A program made the translations under genes and the position numbers. 64,000 bases of DNA from Planctomycetota bacterium (GTDB lineage: Bacteria > Planctomycetota > UBA1135 > UBA2386): assembly GCA_016713175.1 (NCBI GenBank), contig JADJPQ010000014.1, positions 62,001-126,000 of the forward strand, read 5' to 3'. Under the pieces are notes generated by a model. That model had not been told where the DNA came from. It ran no database searches and worked only from the letters and a program-made list of their open reading frames with translations. The first letter of the stretch is position 1. Every line of letters starts with the position of its first letter. Below are positions 1-9,046 of this stretch, piece by piece.

Positions 1-865
1 GTTGCGCAACCTCCCGCAACCATTCCTGTTCGATCTGCTCGCGCGACCGGTCCGGCGCGAAGTCGAACCGCAGCCGCGCCGCACCGGCCAGTTCTTCGAT
101 GTCGCCGGCAAGGTCCATCGGCCCCGGCCCCGACAGCCCGCGATGGGTGAACAGGATCGGCCGCCGTCGTCGCCGCAACACCCTGCCGTCAGGCGCGAGC
201 ACCGCGAGTTCGACTTCGTGCAGCACGATGCCCTGCAGCGCGTGGATCCACGGTGCATCGACGGCGAGAGGAGCCAGTGCCGGCCAGGTGGCGGTGATCG
301 TGTGCCCGAGGGCGCGCAACCACGGATAGCCGTCGCCGGTCGCGCCAGTCTTCGGGTAGCTCAGTCCGCCGGTGGCCAGGATCACGCTGCGGGCCAGGAA
401 CACATCCGCCGCAGCGTGGACGAGAAAGCCGTCCGACCCACGGCCGATCGACGTGACCGCACAGCCGGTGCGCAGCTCGGTGCCTGCGCCGGTCGCCAGA
501 CGAACGAACGCATCCAGCACATCGCGGGCGCGGCGCGACACCGGGAAGATCTTCTCCAGATCCTCCTCGTGCAGCGGCACGCCTTGCCGTTCGACCAGCT
601 CGCGCAGCGCTGCCGGAGGGAACGAACGCAACGCGTGCCGCAGCCACCGACCTCGGTGCGAGCCGTATTGGTCTTCGAGATCCTGGCCGGTGCGGGTCGT
701 CGTCAGATTGCAACGACCGCCGCCGCTGATCAGGATCTTGAGGCCAGGGCGCTCGCTCTTCTCGAGCAGCAGCGTCTGGCGACCACGCGCGGCCGCACAG
801 CAGGCGGCCATCAGGCCGGCGGCACCGGCGCCGACCACGAGAACGTCGGCGCGGGTCAACGCCAT
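1..865 (-). CDS. HI0933/YhiN-family FAD-dependent flavoprotein (3' end cut by window edge)
   Basis: A cytoplasmic FAD-binding oxidoreductase of the HI0933/BaiN-like family; members are flavoproteins whose substrates are mostly unknown. The frame opens at an ATG (865-863) and runs off the left edge with no stop, so about 288 N-terminal residues are present out of a usual total near 400. The Rossmann FAD signature GAGAAG lies at about residues 12-17, the family hallmark GGGRCNLT at about 48-55, and the motifs SYPKTGATGDGY and LFTHRGLSGP follow in the expected order. It starts 54 bp downstream of the small basic gene and is probably co-transcribed with it and rplC. The family call is secure; the reaction is not known. 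Confidence 0.88.
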   Translation of the reverse strand, partial: MALTRADVLVVGAGAAGLMAACCAAARGRQTLLLEKSERPGLKILISGGGRCNLTTTRTGQDLEDQYGSHRGRWLRHALRSFPPAALRELVERQGVPLHEEDLEKIFPVSRRARDVLDAFVRLATGAGTELRTGCAVTSIGRGSDGFLVHAAADVFLARSVILATGGLSYPKTGATGDGYPWLRALGHTITATWPALAPLAVDAPWIHALQGIVLHEVELAVLAPDGRVLRRRRRPILFTHRGLSGPGPMDLAGDIEELAGAARLRFDFAPDRSREQIEQEWLREVAQ

Positions 866-919
866 GTCAGCCGTTGGAGCGCCGACCGCAGGGCCGGCAG
901 CGCCGCGTCACGCGACGGC

Positions 920-1093
920 TCAGCCCTTGGCGCCGGCCTTGCTGGCGCCCGTCTGGGTCTCGGGCTCGGTGATCCGCAGCACCGGGCGTGAGCCAACGGG
1001 CTGGGCGCGATTGGCGAGGTGGCCCTTGCCGAGCTTCTTCTTCTTGAAGGTGCCGCGGGTCGGACCGCCATTCTGACGACGAGAGCGTGCCAT
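920..1093 (-). CDS. Small basic protein between rplC and the flavoprotein gene
   Basis: A 57-residue, Arg/Lys-rich open frame from ATG (1093-1091) to TGA (920-922). The N-terminal half is strongly basic (MARSRRQNGG, then a TFKKKK stretch), while the C-terminal tail is neutral to acidic. It lies 53 bp downstream of the L3 stop on the same strand and 54 bp upstream of the flavoprotein start, so a shared transcript is likely. Size, charge and position suggest a ribosome-associated protein. It carries no zinc finger and matches neither bL32, bL34, bL36 nor the THX peptide by eye, so that role is inference from context only. That this is a real gene is itself moderately certain. Confidence 0.6.
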   Translation of the reverse strand: MARSRRQNGGPTRGTFKKKKLGKGHLANRAQPVGSRPVLRITEPETQTGASKAGAKG

Positions 1094-1146
1094 GATTCAG
1101 TTCTCCGAAAGTTGGTTAGCGTGGCCAGACCGATCGGCTTGGACGG

Positions 1147-1905
1147 CTACTTCTTGACCTTGACGCCAGGCGGCGCGGCGATCACGCGAGCGACCTTCTT
1201 GGTCTTCTGCAGAACAAGGTAGCCGCGGTTGTGGCCCGGCACGGCGCCGTGCAGGTAGACCAGATTGCGCTCGGCGTCGATCTTGACGACCTCGAGGTTC
1301 TGCACGGTGACGCGCTCGACGCCGTAGTGACCGGCCATGCGCTTGCCCTTGGGCACGCCGCTGCTGATCGAGTGCTGACGACCGAGGCCACCACCGGTGC
1401 GGTGGTTCAGCGAGTTGCCGTGCGACATCGGCTGCTGGCTGAAGTTGTGGCGCTTGATCGTGCCGGTCCAGCCACGACCCTTGGTGATGCCGACGACATC
1501 CACACACTTGACGCCTTCGAGCAGCTTGACCGTGACTTCTTCCCCGGTCTTGACGGTCGGGGCGGCGGCCAGCCGGAACTCGCGGACCAGCCGCGTCGCG
1601 TCGGCCCCGGCCTTCTTGGCATGGCCGAGCTCGGCCTTGCTGCTGACCCGGGCCGGCTTGTTGTCGAAACCGAGCTGGACCGCATAGTAGCCGTCGGCAC
1701 GCCGCGGCCGGGCGACCCGACCGGACTTCTTGCCGCGGTTGACCGAAGCCGTCTTGTCGCCCTCGGCGAACTCGGCAGCGGTGGCCATCTTGACCTGCAG
1801 GACCTTGCAGGGGCCAGCCTGGACGATCGTGACCGGCACGCAGGTGCCGTCTTCCTTGAAAATCTGGGTCATGCCCAGCTTCTTGCCGAGAATACCGAGG
1901 CTCAT
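1147..1905 (-). CDS. rplC: 50S ribosomal protein L3
   Basis: Ribosomal protein uL3, a primary 23S rRNA-binding protein whose central loop reaches towards the peptidyl-transferase centre. The start is the ATG at 1905-1903, giving the canonical N-terminus with KKLGMTQIF at about residues 8-16; an in-frame upstream extension to 1974 has no family support. The loop region has TIKRHNFSQQPMSHGNS followed by KGKRMAGHYG and RVTVQNLEVV. At 252 residues it is longer than the roughly 210 of E. coli L3. Unusually, its neighbours are a BatA-type protein upstream and a small basic gene plus a flavoprotein downstream, not S10 and L4. Confidence 0.97.
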   Translation of the reverse strand: MSLGILGKKLGMTQIFKEDGTCVPVTIVQAGPCKVLQVKMATAAEFAEGDKTASVNRGKKSGRVARPRRADGYYAVQLGFDNKPARVSSKAELGHAKKAGADATRLVREFRLAAAPTVKTGEEVTVKLLEGVKCVDVVGITKGRGWTGTIKRHNFSQQPMSHGNSLNHRTGGGLGRQHSISSGVPKGKRMAGHYGVERVTVQNLEVVKIDAERNLVYLHGAVPGHNRGYLVLQKTKKVARVIAAPPGVKVKK

Positions 1906-2013
1906 GAGCGCTCCGCGGAGGGATGGTCGCAACGAAAGGGCGAACGTTCTACGGAACCCGCCCCTCGGAAGCAAGGCCCGAATGGGCCAGCCATCCCGGC
2001 CAAACGCCGATCG

Positions 2014-3591
2014 CTACCGGACATAGGCGCGGATCGCCAGGGCCAGCAGCGCCGCCAGCAGGCAATACGCGCCCAGGTCGCGGGCCGGGCTGCCAAAGGC
2101 GGGCAACGGTCGACCGACCGCCGGCAGCGCCCGCAGATCCGATTCGGTCCCCGGTACCGGGAGTTGCGGCGCCGGAATCCGGTGGGCCGCGCCGAAGGAC
2201 CCGAGGAACGCGCGCCGCAGCAGCTGGGGAAAGGCCGGCAGCAGCGCCAGGTTGCTGTCCTGCAGCCGGAAAGCGAAGTGCAGCGCGCGGCGCTCGCCGG
2301 GCACCGCGACCAGGAGCGGCACCCGTTCCCCACCGGGACCACCCCCCCACAGCAGCGGCTCGCCGGCCGGCAGGATGCCGTGCAGCGCGTGCGCCACCTC
2401 CAATTCCGACAGGTCGAGGCCGGCCGTCCATGGCGACTGGCGATCCCAATCGACGATCGTCGGCGACGGCCAGACCTCGGGCAGCGGCGCCGCCGGGCTG
2501 CGACAGCCGAACGCAATCGCGCGAGTGGCGCCGGGCGGCAGTTCGGCAACCCCGCCTTCGACGAACAGGAACCCGGCGCGCGACAGTTCGTCGCCCTCGA
2601 TCACCTTGCCGCCGACTTCATCGGCCAGCACCGCGACCGCCGTCCGGACGATGGGCGACGTCCGATCGCCGAGCACGGCGATCGTCGGCAACGGCAGCGG
2701 CGGCAACGCCAGCACGACGCGATCATCGAGCGGCAGCACATCGCCCGGCATCTGCAACTCCAAGGTCAGGGCCCCGCCGGCCGCAGTCCGCCGCAACGGC
2801 AGTTCGGCGACCTGCCGCTCCTCCGGCTGCAGCACCACCGCGAACGGTCCGGCAGCGTCGATGGCGCCTTGCGCCTGCAGTTGGCCACGCCAGGGCGCGC
2901 GCGACCGGCTCTGCAGTTGCACGCGCAGACGCAATTCGGGCAGCGGCCAGGCATCGACGACCTCGACGGCGGCGATCGCCGCGTTGTCGCCGCTGGCGCC
3001 GCACAGCGTCAGTGCCGAGGCTTCGGGCAACGGCGGTGACTGCCCGTCGGTGATCGTCCACACCGCGGTGTCCGGCTCGCTTCCGGCCGCCGCGACCACC
3101 GCCGCCAGATCGACCGCGGCCCCTGCGGGTTGCAGCGGGTCGGCGAACGCGCGCGCAGCGGCGCCATGGCGCCGCGCAACCCCGCCGCCGGCAATCACCA
3201 CGACGATCTCGACATGCGGCGGCACGTTCATGAGGCCCGTGCGCAACGCGGCGATCGCGGCGTCGGCGGCGGTCCGGTCGCCGACCCGATGCGCCATGCT
3301 GGCACTGCTGTCGACGACGACGCACAAGCGCGACGGCCCGACGGTTCCCGGCAGCGATGGCCCGGTCGCAGCGAGCACCGCACCGACGACGGCGAGCACC
3401 AAGAGGAGGAAGCGCCAGCGGCGGAACCGCGGCGGCCGGCGGCGCAGGCGCGCTGCTGCGGCAAGCCACTGCGGCAGATGCGCCGTGAGGGTCTCGCGCC
3501 GCGGTCGCGGCGGCAACGCCAGCCAATAGAGCACCGGCAGCAAGATGAGCCACCACAGCCGCTCCGGTGCCGTCAGGAACGGCGGCTCCAC
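2014..3591 (-). CDS. BatA/VWA-domain membrane protein
   Basis: A 525-residue membrane protein of the BatA type. The start is GTG (3591-3589), preceded by a good GGAGG four bases upstream; it overlaps the end of the DUF58 gene by 19 bp. The N-terminal helix at about 11-27 carries the APERLWWLILLP pattern typical of BatA, and a second helix lies at about 60-76. A VWA-like domain follows with the metal-site sequence DSSAS at 94-98, and a final helix sits at the extreme C-terminus. Such proteins usually work with a DUF58 partner and a MoxR ATPase; the DUF58 gene is adjacent, but no MoxR gene is visible here. The substrate is unknown. Confidence 0.82.
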   Translation of the reverse strand: MEPPFLTAPERLWWLILLPVLYWLALPPRPRRETLTAHLPQWLAAAARLRRRPPRFRRWRFLLLVLAVVGAVLAATGPSLPGTVGPSRLCVVVDSSASMAHRVGDRTAADAAIAALRTGLMNVPPHVEIVVVIAGGGVARRHGAAARAFADPLQPAGAAVDLAAVVAAAGSEPDTAVWTITDGQSPPLPEASALTLCGASGDNAAIAAVEVVDAWPLPELRLRVQLQSRSRAPWRGQLQAQGAIDAAGPFAVVLQPEERQVAELPLRRTAAGGALTLELQMPGDVLPLDDRVVLALPPLPLPTIAVLGDRTSPIVRTAVAVLADEVGGKVIEGDELSRAGFLFVEGGVAELPPGATRAIAFGCRSPAAPLPEVWPSPTIVDWDRQSPWTAGLDLSELEVAHALHGILPAGEPLLWGGGPGGERVPLLVAVPGERRALHFAFRLQDSNLALLPAFPQLLRRAFLGSFGAAHRIPAPQLPVPGTESDLRALPAVGRPLPAFGSPARDLGAYCLLAALLALAIRAYVR

Positions 3592-4457
3592 GCGGCCTCC
3601 AACCACGATGCCAGCCCGAAGTCGGTCGCCGCCGGCAACGGAAACCGCTGCAGCGGGTAGCCGAACGACACGAACGCGCGGTCCTGCCGACGCCGCAGAC
3701 GGACCAGTTCTTCGCGCATCGCCGCGGCGAGTTCGGCATCGACGGCGATCGATTCGGCGACGCCGGTCTCCGGATCGACGAGCCGCAGCCAGCCGCGCAG
3801 CGGCACATCCAGATCCTCGGCGATCATCGGCTGCCAGCCGACCACGCGCGCAGAGCACCGGCGCAGCACCGCGAGCGCGCGTTCGACCGCCGCCGGATCG
3901 GCAAAATCCGACAGCCATGCGATCCGGCCCGGCGCACCGCGCGCCACGACACTCTGCGCGGCGGCGACCGGGTCGAACGGCCGCGGTGCCAACACCCGCA
4001 AGTGCTGCAGCATCGGCGACAGGCCGGCGGAACCCGCAAACGCGACATCGGTGCCGCCGGCGACCACCCGCACGCCATCGAGGTGCCGCAGCGCCAGACC
4101 GCCGAGGATCGCCGCCAGCCGCAGCGTTCCGGTCCATCGTGCGGGCTCGCCCGCCAGCATGCTGGCCGAGGTGTCGAGCAGCAGCGTCGTCTGCCGCCGT
4201 TCCTCCTCTTCGAGCAGTTTCAGGAACAGCTGGCCGGTGCGCGCGAACGCATGCCAATCGAGCCGGCGCAAGTCGTCGCCAGGCGCGTAGGCGCGATGGC
4301 CGACGAACGTGCCGCTCTGGCTCAACGCCCGCTGCCGCGCGCGCGCCACCTCGGTGCGACCACCCTGCACGCGCGCCGCACGTGCCAGGATCGCCGTCAG
4401 CATCGCCTGGAACGGCGGCGGGAACGGTTCTTCCGGCGGCCGCGGCCAGACCTTCAC
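3573..4457 (-). CDS. DUF58 domain protein
   Basis: A 294-residue DUF58 protein. The diagnostic block HRAYAPGDDLRRLDWHAF lies at about residues 54-71, followed by a VWA-like strand and DTSASM at about 94-99. DUF58 proteins are typically encoded with MoxR AAA ATPases and BatA-type VWA membrane proteins, and are thought to help assemble or activate envelope complexes. Its ATG overlaps the stop of the upstream gene by 4 bases (4454-4457), and its 3' end overlaps the BatA-like start, so the three genes are very probably translationally coupled. No membrane segment is obvious. Confidence 0.88.
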   Translation of the reverse strand: MKVWPRPPEEPFPPPFQAMLTAILARAARVQGGRTEVARARQRALSQSGTFVGHRAYAPGDDLRRLDWHAFARTGQLFLKLLEEEERRQTTLLLDTSASMLAGEPARWTGTLRLAAILGGLALRHLDGVRVVAGGTDVAFAGSAGLSPMLQHLRVLAPRPFDPVAAAQSVVARGAPGRIAWLSDFADPAAVERALAVLRRCSARVVGWQPMIAEDLDVPLRGWLRLVDPETGVAESIAVDAELAAAMREELVRLRRRQDRAFVSFGYPLQRFPLPAATDFGLASWLEAAWSRRS

Positions 4458-5476
4458 TTCGCCTCCTGTTGCAGACGGGCGAAGAACCGGCGCACGATCG
4501 CCTGTTCGTGCGGTGGCACGTGGCGAGCGCGCGCGGCGCGTTCGGCGGCGCGTTCGAATTGCCGGCGCGGCGTCTGCTCCGGCGGCGACGACCCCGTGCG
4601 CGCAGCGCCCGTGCTCGCCGGTGGTGGTTCGGCGCCGGCCCCGGAGTCGGGCAGCAGCGCGCGCTGGGCCAGCAACTTGCGCGTCGGACCGTCGTCGACG
4701 AACTGCGGCACGACGACGCCGGTGTCGAGCGGCAGGTCGAGGACCGGCAGCGGTGGCGACGGCGGTTCGGGCTCGGGTGGTGGCGGCGGTTGCGGTGGCG
4801 GCTCGGGTTCTGGTGGCGGCGGCAGCGCAGTCGGCGATTTCGGTTCACGCTCCTGCGGCGGATCGTTGCCGCGCGTCGGCGTCTCCCCGACGCCCCCGGC
4901 ACCACCGCGGTCGGCGCGCGGCGCCCCGCCCAGCAATCCCGGCAGCGGCGGCAGCCCGAACTGCAACAGCAGCCAGGCCAGCCAGGCGACGACGGCCAGC
5001 GGCACGAACCCACGGATCCGGCCGAGCGGACGGTGCCCGACGCGGCGGACCGACTGCGGCGGCAGCGCGGTCAGCGTGGCCGCGAGATCGTTGGCCAACC
5101 ACTGCGCCATCGGCCGTTGCCGCGCCTCGCCCACCGATTGTTCGAGCCAGGCCGCCAGCGCATCACCGGTCGCGGCCGCGTGCGGCAGTTCGCCTTCGAG
5201 GCCCTGCAGCAGGCGCGTGCGATCGGTCCGGCGACCACGGCGATCGGCGATCGCGATGGCGAGCAGGACCACCACCAGCGCGGTCGCGAGGCATGGCCAC
5301 ATCCACGCCGGCATCAGCCAGCAGACCAGCGCGGCGACCGCCAGCAGCGGCGCGCCGACCACGGCCAGGGCACGACGGCGCCCGGCCCGCGCATGGCCTC
5401 TGCGCGCACGCTGCACGAATGCACCGAGCCGATCGCCCGGCGCCACCACGGCTGCCTCCGACACGACCGCGATCAT
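4454..5476 (-). CDS. Proline-rich membrane protein of the DUF58/BatA operon
   Basis: I do not recognise the family. The protein has a basic N-terminus, two hydrophobic helices at about residues 37-77, a third at about 155-175, and then a long soluble tail with a run of Pro/Glu repeats (about 210-250) ending in a charged helix. I chose the ATG at 5476 because it leaves a short basic N-terminus before the first helix; the frame is open to a GTG at 5539, which would add 21 residues. Neither start has a clear ribosome binding site. Its 4-base overlap with the DUF58 gene and its position after DUF4340 suggest that it belongs to the same envelope complex. Confidence 0.65.
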   Translation of the reverse strand: MIAVVSEAAVVAPGDRLGAFVQRARRGHARAGRRRALAVVGAPLLAVAALVCWLMPAWMWPCLATALVVVLLAIAIADRRGRRTDRTRLLQGLEGELPHAAATGDALAAWLEQSVGEARQRPMAQWLANDLAATLTALPPQSVRRVGHRPLGRIRGFVPLAVVAWLAWLLLQFGLPPLPGLLGGAPRADRGGAGGVGETPTRGNDPPQEREPKSPTALPPPPEPEPPPQPPPPPEPEPPSPPLPVLDLPLDTGVVVPQFVDDGPTRKLLAQRALLPDSGAGAEPPPASTGAARTGSSPPEQTPRRQFERAAERAARARHVPPHEQAIVRRFFARLQQEAK

Positions 5477-5703
5477 GCGCCAACTGCGCCGCGAAGAAAA
5501 CGGCCGGGACAGGGGCACCGCGCCCCCACCCCGGCCCACTCAGAAGGAGGAGATGCAGTAGTGTCGGCCATCGCGACGCTTCTGGTCGCCGTGGGTCGAC
5601 GGCGATGGCGGGCCGGAGCGCGGCCTTGGCGCGCCGTTGCCGCTGCCATGGTGCGATCGGAGCGGTCCCGATTCGGGACGCTGGCGGACGCCGCGCTTCA
5701 GCC

Positions 5704-6861
5704 CTACTTGGGCTCTTCGGGCTTCTTGCCGCCGTCCTGCGGCGCGTCGCCGGGCTTCGCCTCGTTCGGCGGCGGCCCCTTCGGGTCGAAGCAGTATTCG
5801 CGCGGGCTGCGTTCGAGCGGCGAGACGACGTGCGCGGGGAGCGTCAGCAGGAACGCGTGCTCGCTGCTGTGGGCATAGACCTCGTTCTTGCCGTCGACCT
5901 TGGTGCCGATGGCCAGCATGATCGTCTTCTCCAGGTCACCGTCCTTGGTGGTCACCTGGACTTCGATCTGCGGCGGCTCGAGACCCAGCGGCTTCTTGTT
6001 GGCGCGCTGCAGCGGCATCCGGACATCGGCGGCCTGCACCCAGCGCAGGCGCTGCACCAGCCCCTCGACCTCGGTCTGGCGGATCGCGCCGAGATCCTCT
6101 GGCGCTGGCGCGGCCTCCCAGGTGGCGTCGGAGCCGGGCTTCTTGGCGAACACGAACTCGCCGTAGGTGCCGGACTTCAGCGCGATCCGCTGCACCTTCG
6201 TCGGCTCCAGCTTCAGCACGGTGCGATCGAGCCACTGGTCGGCCTTGATGTCGCGGCGCCAGTACGGGACCTCGTACAGGATCACGTCGGTGCTGTCGGT
6301 CCGGCGCACGAACACCCCGCGCACCGCCTCGCTGCCGAACTGCCCGGGGCTCGCTTCCTTGCCGACGAACAGCTCGGCGATGGTGCCGTTCTGCGCATCG
6401 ACCGCCTTGACGACGAACGCGTGCAACTCGTCGAGTCCGTACTGCTCGAGCTGCTGCTCGCTGGCGAGCGGCTGGACCAGCACCTGCTTGTCGTTCTTGA
6501 TCTCGGCGAGGTGCTTGAACACGTCGCTGTCGATCCGTTCGCGCAGCACCGGCGCGCCGGACAGGTCGCCGGAATTGGCGCCGAGGGTCCAGCCCTTGTC
6601 GCCGCGGACGAACTGCAGCAGGTTGCGGTCGATCTGGCGCTTCTGGTTCGGATCCTGGTTCGGCTGCGGCGCCGGCTGCTCGGCCTTCGGCTCGCCCAGG
6701 ATGACGCCGGCGACGTTGTCGGCGGTGAAGCCGCCGAACAGCTTGGGCACCTGCGCCAGGTCGGTGAACAGTTCGACTTCGCTGCGCAGCGACAGCCAGG
6801 TCGGCACCAACAGCACAATCGCGGCGATGCCGAGCACGAGGTTGGACTTGCCGAGGTTCAT
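5704..6861 (-). CDS. DUF4340 domain protein
   Basis: A 385-residue DUF4340 protein, a family commonly encoded next to GldF/GldG-type ABC components. One N-terminal helix (about 7-24) anchors the protein; the rest is predicted to be extracytoplasmic and beta-rich. Typical features are the KGWTLGANS strand followed by a helix with a VLVQPLASE segment, then repeated substrate-like lobes. It starts 12 bp after the GldG-like stop and is almost certainly in that operon. A 165-bp gap with no recognisable gene separates its stop from the following membrane-protein gene. Its molecular role is not established. Confidence 0.85.
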   Translation of the reverse strand: MNLGKSNLVLGIAAIVLLVPTWLSLRSEVELFTDLAQVPKLFGGFTADNVAGVILGEPKAEQPAPQPNQDPNQKRQIDRNLLQFVRGDKGWTLGANSGDLSGAPVLRERIDSDVFKHLAEIKNDKQVLVQPLASEQQLEQYGLDELHAFVVKAVDAQNGTIAELFVGKEASPGQFGSEAVRGVFVRRTDSTDVILYEVPYWRRDIKADQWLDRTVLKLEPTKVQRIALKSGTYGEFVFAKKPGSDATWEAAPAPEDLGAIRQTEVEGLVQRLRWVQAADVRMPLQRANKKPLGLEPPQIEVQVTTKDGDLEKTIMLAIGTKVDGKNEVYAHSSEHAFLLTLPAHVVSPLERSPREYCFDPKGPPPNEAKPGDAPQDGGKKPEEPK

Positions 6862-6873
6862 CGTGGTCTCCGT

Positions 6874-9042
6874 TCAGTTGCCGATCGCATCGAGGAACGA
6901 ACGCTTCTGCGCGCGGCGCGCAAGGAACACCAACAGGCCGATCAACAGCAGCACGGCGCACGGCAGGAACACATTCGTGGCCAGCAGCATCCGCATCTTG
7001 CGGTCCAGCCGCTGCTCGGCGGCACGTGGATCCTCGGTGCCGCCGGCCACCGGTTCGAGGAACTTCAGCGTCCGATCGGTCGGGATCCGCGACGCCAGTT
7101 CGGCCAGGTCGCGATCCTGGGCCACCCAATCGAGCAGCAGCGTGAAGAAGTCGCGACCGACGATCGACCACGGCCCGCCCAGCCGCGCATAGCTCTGGTT
7201 GACGAAGTCATCCCGGATGAAGTCGCTGTCGCCGATCACGACGATCCGGCCCGGCGCGGTGCCTTGCACGACCTTGTCGGCCTCCGGTACCACCTTCGGC
7301 ACGGCGTCGCCCTGGTCGTCGGTCTTCGGCGGCGGCGGCCCCTGTTCGTCGACCTTGGCGACCGGCGCATCGGGCGCGTCCTTGACCGGTTCGGTCAACG
7401 GATCCTTGGCGGCGGCCTCCTCGGCGGCCTTCTTCTTGGCTTCCTCTTCCTTGATCTCGGCGGGGCGCTTGGGCCGTTCGCGCTCACTGAAGAACGACGT
7501 GAACGTGCCCTTGACCTCGACCATCAGCGGCGCCTGTCGCCGCGGTTCGCCTTCGAGCCGCTTCATCAGCGGCGCCTGGAACGTGTTGCGGAAGTACTGG
7601 ATCTGCTGGTTGGGATCGCCGCTGCCCATCGGATCGAGATTGGCGGGCGGGTCCTCGATCAGCGTCAACGGACTGCTCCACAGCAGCACGCGTCCGGTCA
7701 CGTTGGCCGGCAGATCGACGGCGTCGAGTTTGCGCCGCAGGTCGACCCAGGTCGGCCAATAGAACCCAGGGCCACGCGCGGTCTTCTTGAACACGCCGAA
7801 CAGCCCTTCCTCGGTGTCGATGCCCGGCCGCAGCGTCTTCTGGAACAGCGCCTCGCGTTCGGCGTCGCCCTTGGCAAGCTGCTTGGCGGTGCTGGCCCAG
7901 TCGCCGCCGACCGGATGGAAGAAGTACGGATACTGCACCGGCATCGCGCCCTGCATGGTCGCGAGGCAGTAGTACTCGTAGGGCGCCATCATCTGCCGCG
8001 CCGAGGTCGCGTCCGGCGCGAAGTCCGCGATCACCTTCTTGCGCAGATCGATGCCGTAATGCTGCAGCTGTGCGTCGAAGCGCAGCTGCGAATCGGCGGC
8101 GTCCCAGGCCAGCGGCGTGCTCTGGAACGTCCGCTTCTGGCCGATCTGGTACTCGCTGCCGTCGGCGAACACGATCAGGTTGCCGCCGCGCAGCACGAAC
8201 TGATCGAGCACGTACTTCTGCCGGTCGGTCAGATCCTTCGGTCGGAACAGGAACAGCGTGTCGCACTCGGCCGGCAGCAGCGGCGCTTCGTCGTCCTTGT
8301 AGTTCTGGAACTCATAACGCCGCGACACGGTCTCGGCGGTGCGCACGACGTTCCAGCCGATGCCTTGCGGCGGCTGGCCTGGCTGGGCCTGCGCCTGCAC
8401 CGGCCACTCCATGTAGCCGAACTTGCGCTTCTTCTCGGTCAGCACTTCCTTGATCGCCGGCGTCAGCACCGCCTCGGCGAGGTACGAGTTCGGCGGTGCG
8501 ATCTGTTCGAGCACCCGCTGGCGGCTGCCGCCATACAACAGCCGCAGACCCTGCCAGTGGCGATTGAGCTGCACCGACGTCGTCGAGCCGGTGCGCAGGT
8601 CCAACGGCTTGATGCCGAGCCGCGTGCACTGATCGGCGATGTCCTTGTCATCGTTCGGGTTCAGCCGCTGCACGACGACCTTGCCGCGGCCGAGCTGCAC
8701 CAGCTCGTCGAGGAAACCGTCCAGCACCGCGCGGGTCTCGCGCACGTTGGCGGTGCCCTGCTGCGTCTGCACGGCGGTCGGCAGATCGTCCTTCGGACTG
8801 AAGTAGGCCTCGATGACCAGTCGCTGCTGCAGGTCGCCGAGCAGCCGTCGGGTCGCCGACGACAGCGAGTAGAGCTGGTCCTGGGTCAGGTCGAAGCGCA
8901 GCCGGTGCCGCGACGCGAGATAGACGACCTGACCGATCACGACCAGCAGCAGCAGCACGTGCAGCATGCCGGCCAACGCGCCGCCGCCTTGGCGACGGCA
9001 GGCAACGAACCCGCAGGCAAGAAAACGTGGGTTGGCGTTCAT
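6874..9042 (-). CDS. GldG-like ABC-transporter auxiliary protein
   Basis: A 722-residue protein of the Gldg / ABC-type auxiliary family. A hydrophobic helix at about 24-43 is followed by the family signature LRFDLTQDQLYSLS, a large extracytoplasmic region, an Ala/Lys/Glu-rich linker near residues 520-600, and a final helix close to the C-terminus. I chose the ATG at 9042-9040, which sits 4 bp after the permease stop and leaves a short pre-helix segment; a longer in-frame extension overlaps the permease gene and is unlikely. In Bacteroidota GldA/F/G are linked to gliding; in planctomycetes the same gene set is widespread and its role unclear. Confidence 0.87.
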   Translation of the reverse strand: MNANPRFLACGFVACRRQGGGALAGMLHVLLLLVVIGQVVYLASRHRLRFDLTQDQLYSLSSATRRLLGDLQQRLVIEAYFSPKDDLPTAVQTQQGTANVRETRAVLDGFLDELVQLGRGKVVVQRLNPNDDKDIADQCTRLGIKPLDLRTGSTTSVQLNRHWQGLRLLYGGSRQRVLEQIAPPNSYLAEAVLTPAIKEVLTEKKRKFGYMEWPVQAQAQPGQPPQGIGWNVVRTAETVSRRYEFQNYKDDEAPLLPAECDTLFLFRPKDLTDRQKYVLDQFVLRGGNLIVFADGSEYQIGQKRTFQSTPLAWDAADSQLRFDAQLQHYGIDLRKKVIADFAPDATSARQMMAPYEYYCLATMQGAMPVQYPYFFHPVGGDWASTAKQLAKGDAEREALFQKTLRPGIDTEEGLFGVFKKTARGPGFYWPTWVDLRRKLDAVDLPANVTGRVLLWSSPLTLIEDPPANLDPMGSGDPNQQIQYFRNTFQAPLMKRLEGEPRRQAPLMVEVKGTFTSFFSERERPKRPAEIKEEEAKKKAAEEAAAKDPLTEPVKDAPDAPVAKVDEQGPPPPKTDDQGDAVPKVVPEADKVVQGTAPGRIVVIGDSDFIRDDFVNQSYARLGGPWSIVGRDFFTLLLDWVAQDRDLAELASRIPTDRTLKFLEPVAGGTEDPRAAEQRLDRKMRMLLATNVFLPCAVLLLIGLLVFLARRAQKRSFLDAIGN

Positions 9043-9046
9043 CGCA

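Noticed and set aside
2014..5013. A 999-codon minus-strand frame
   Set aside because: Only its last 525 codons (from 3591) encode the BatA-like protein; the first part reads the DUF58 and neighbouring gene in a wrong frame.
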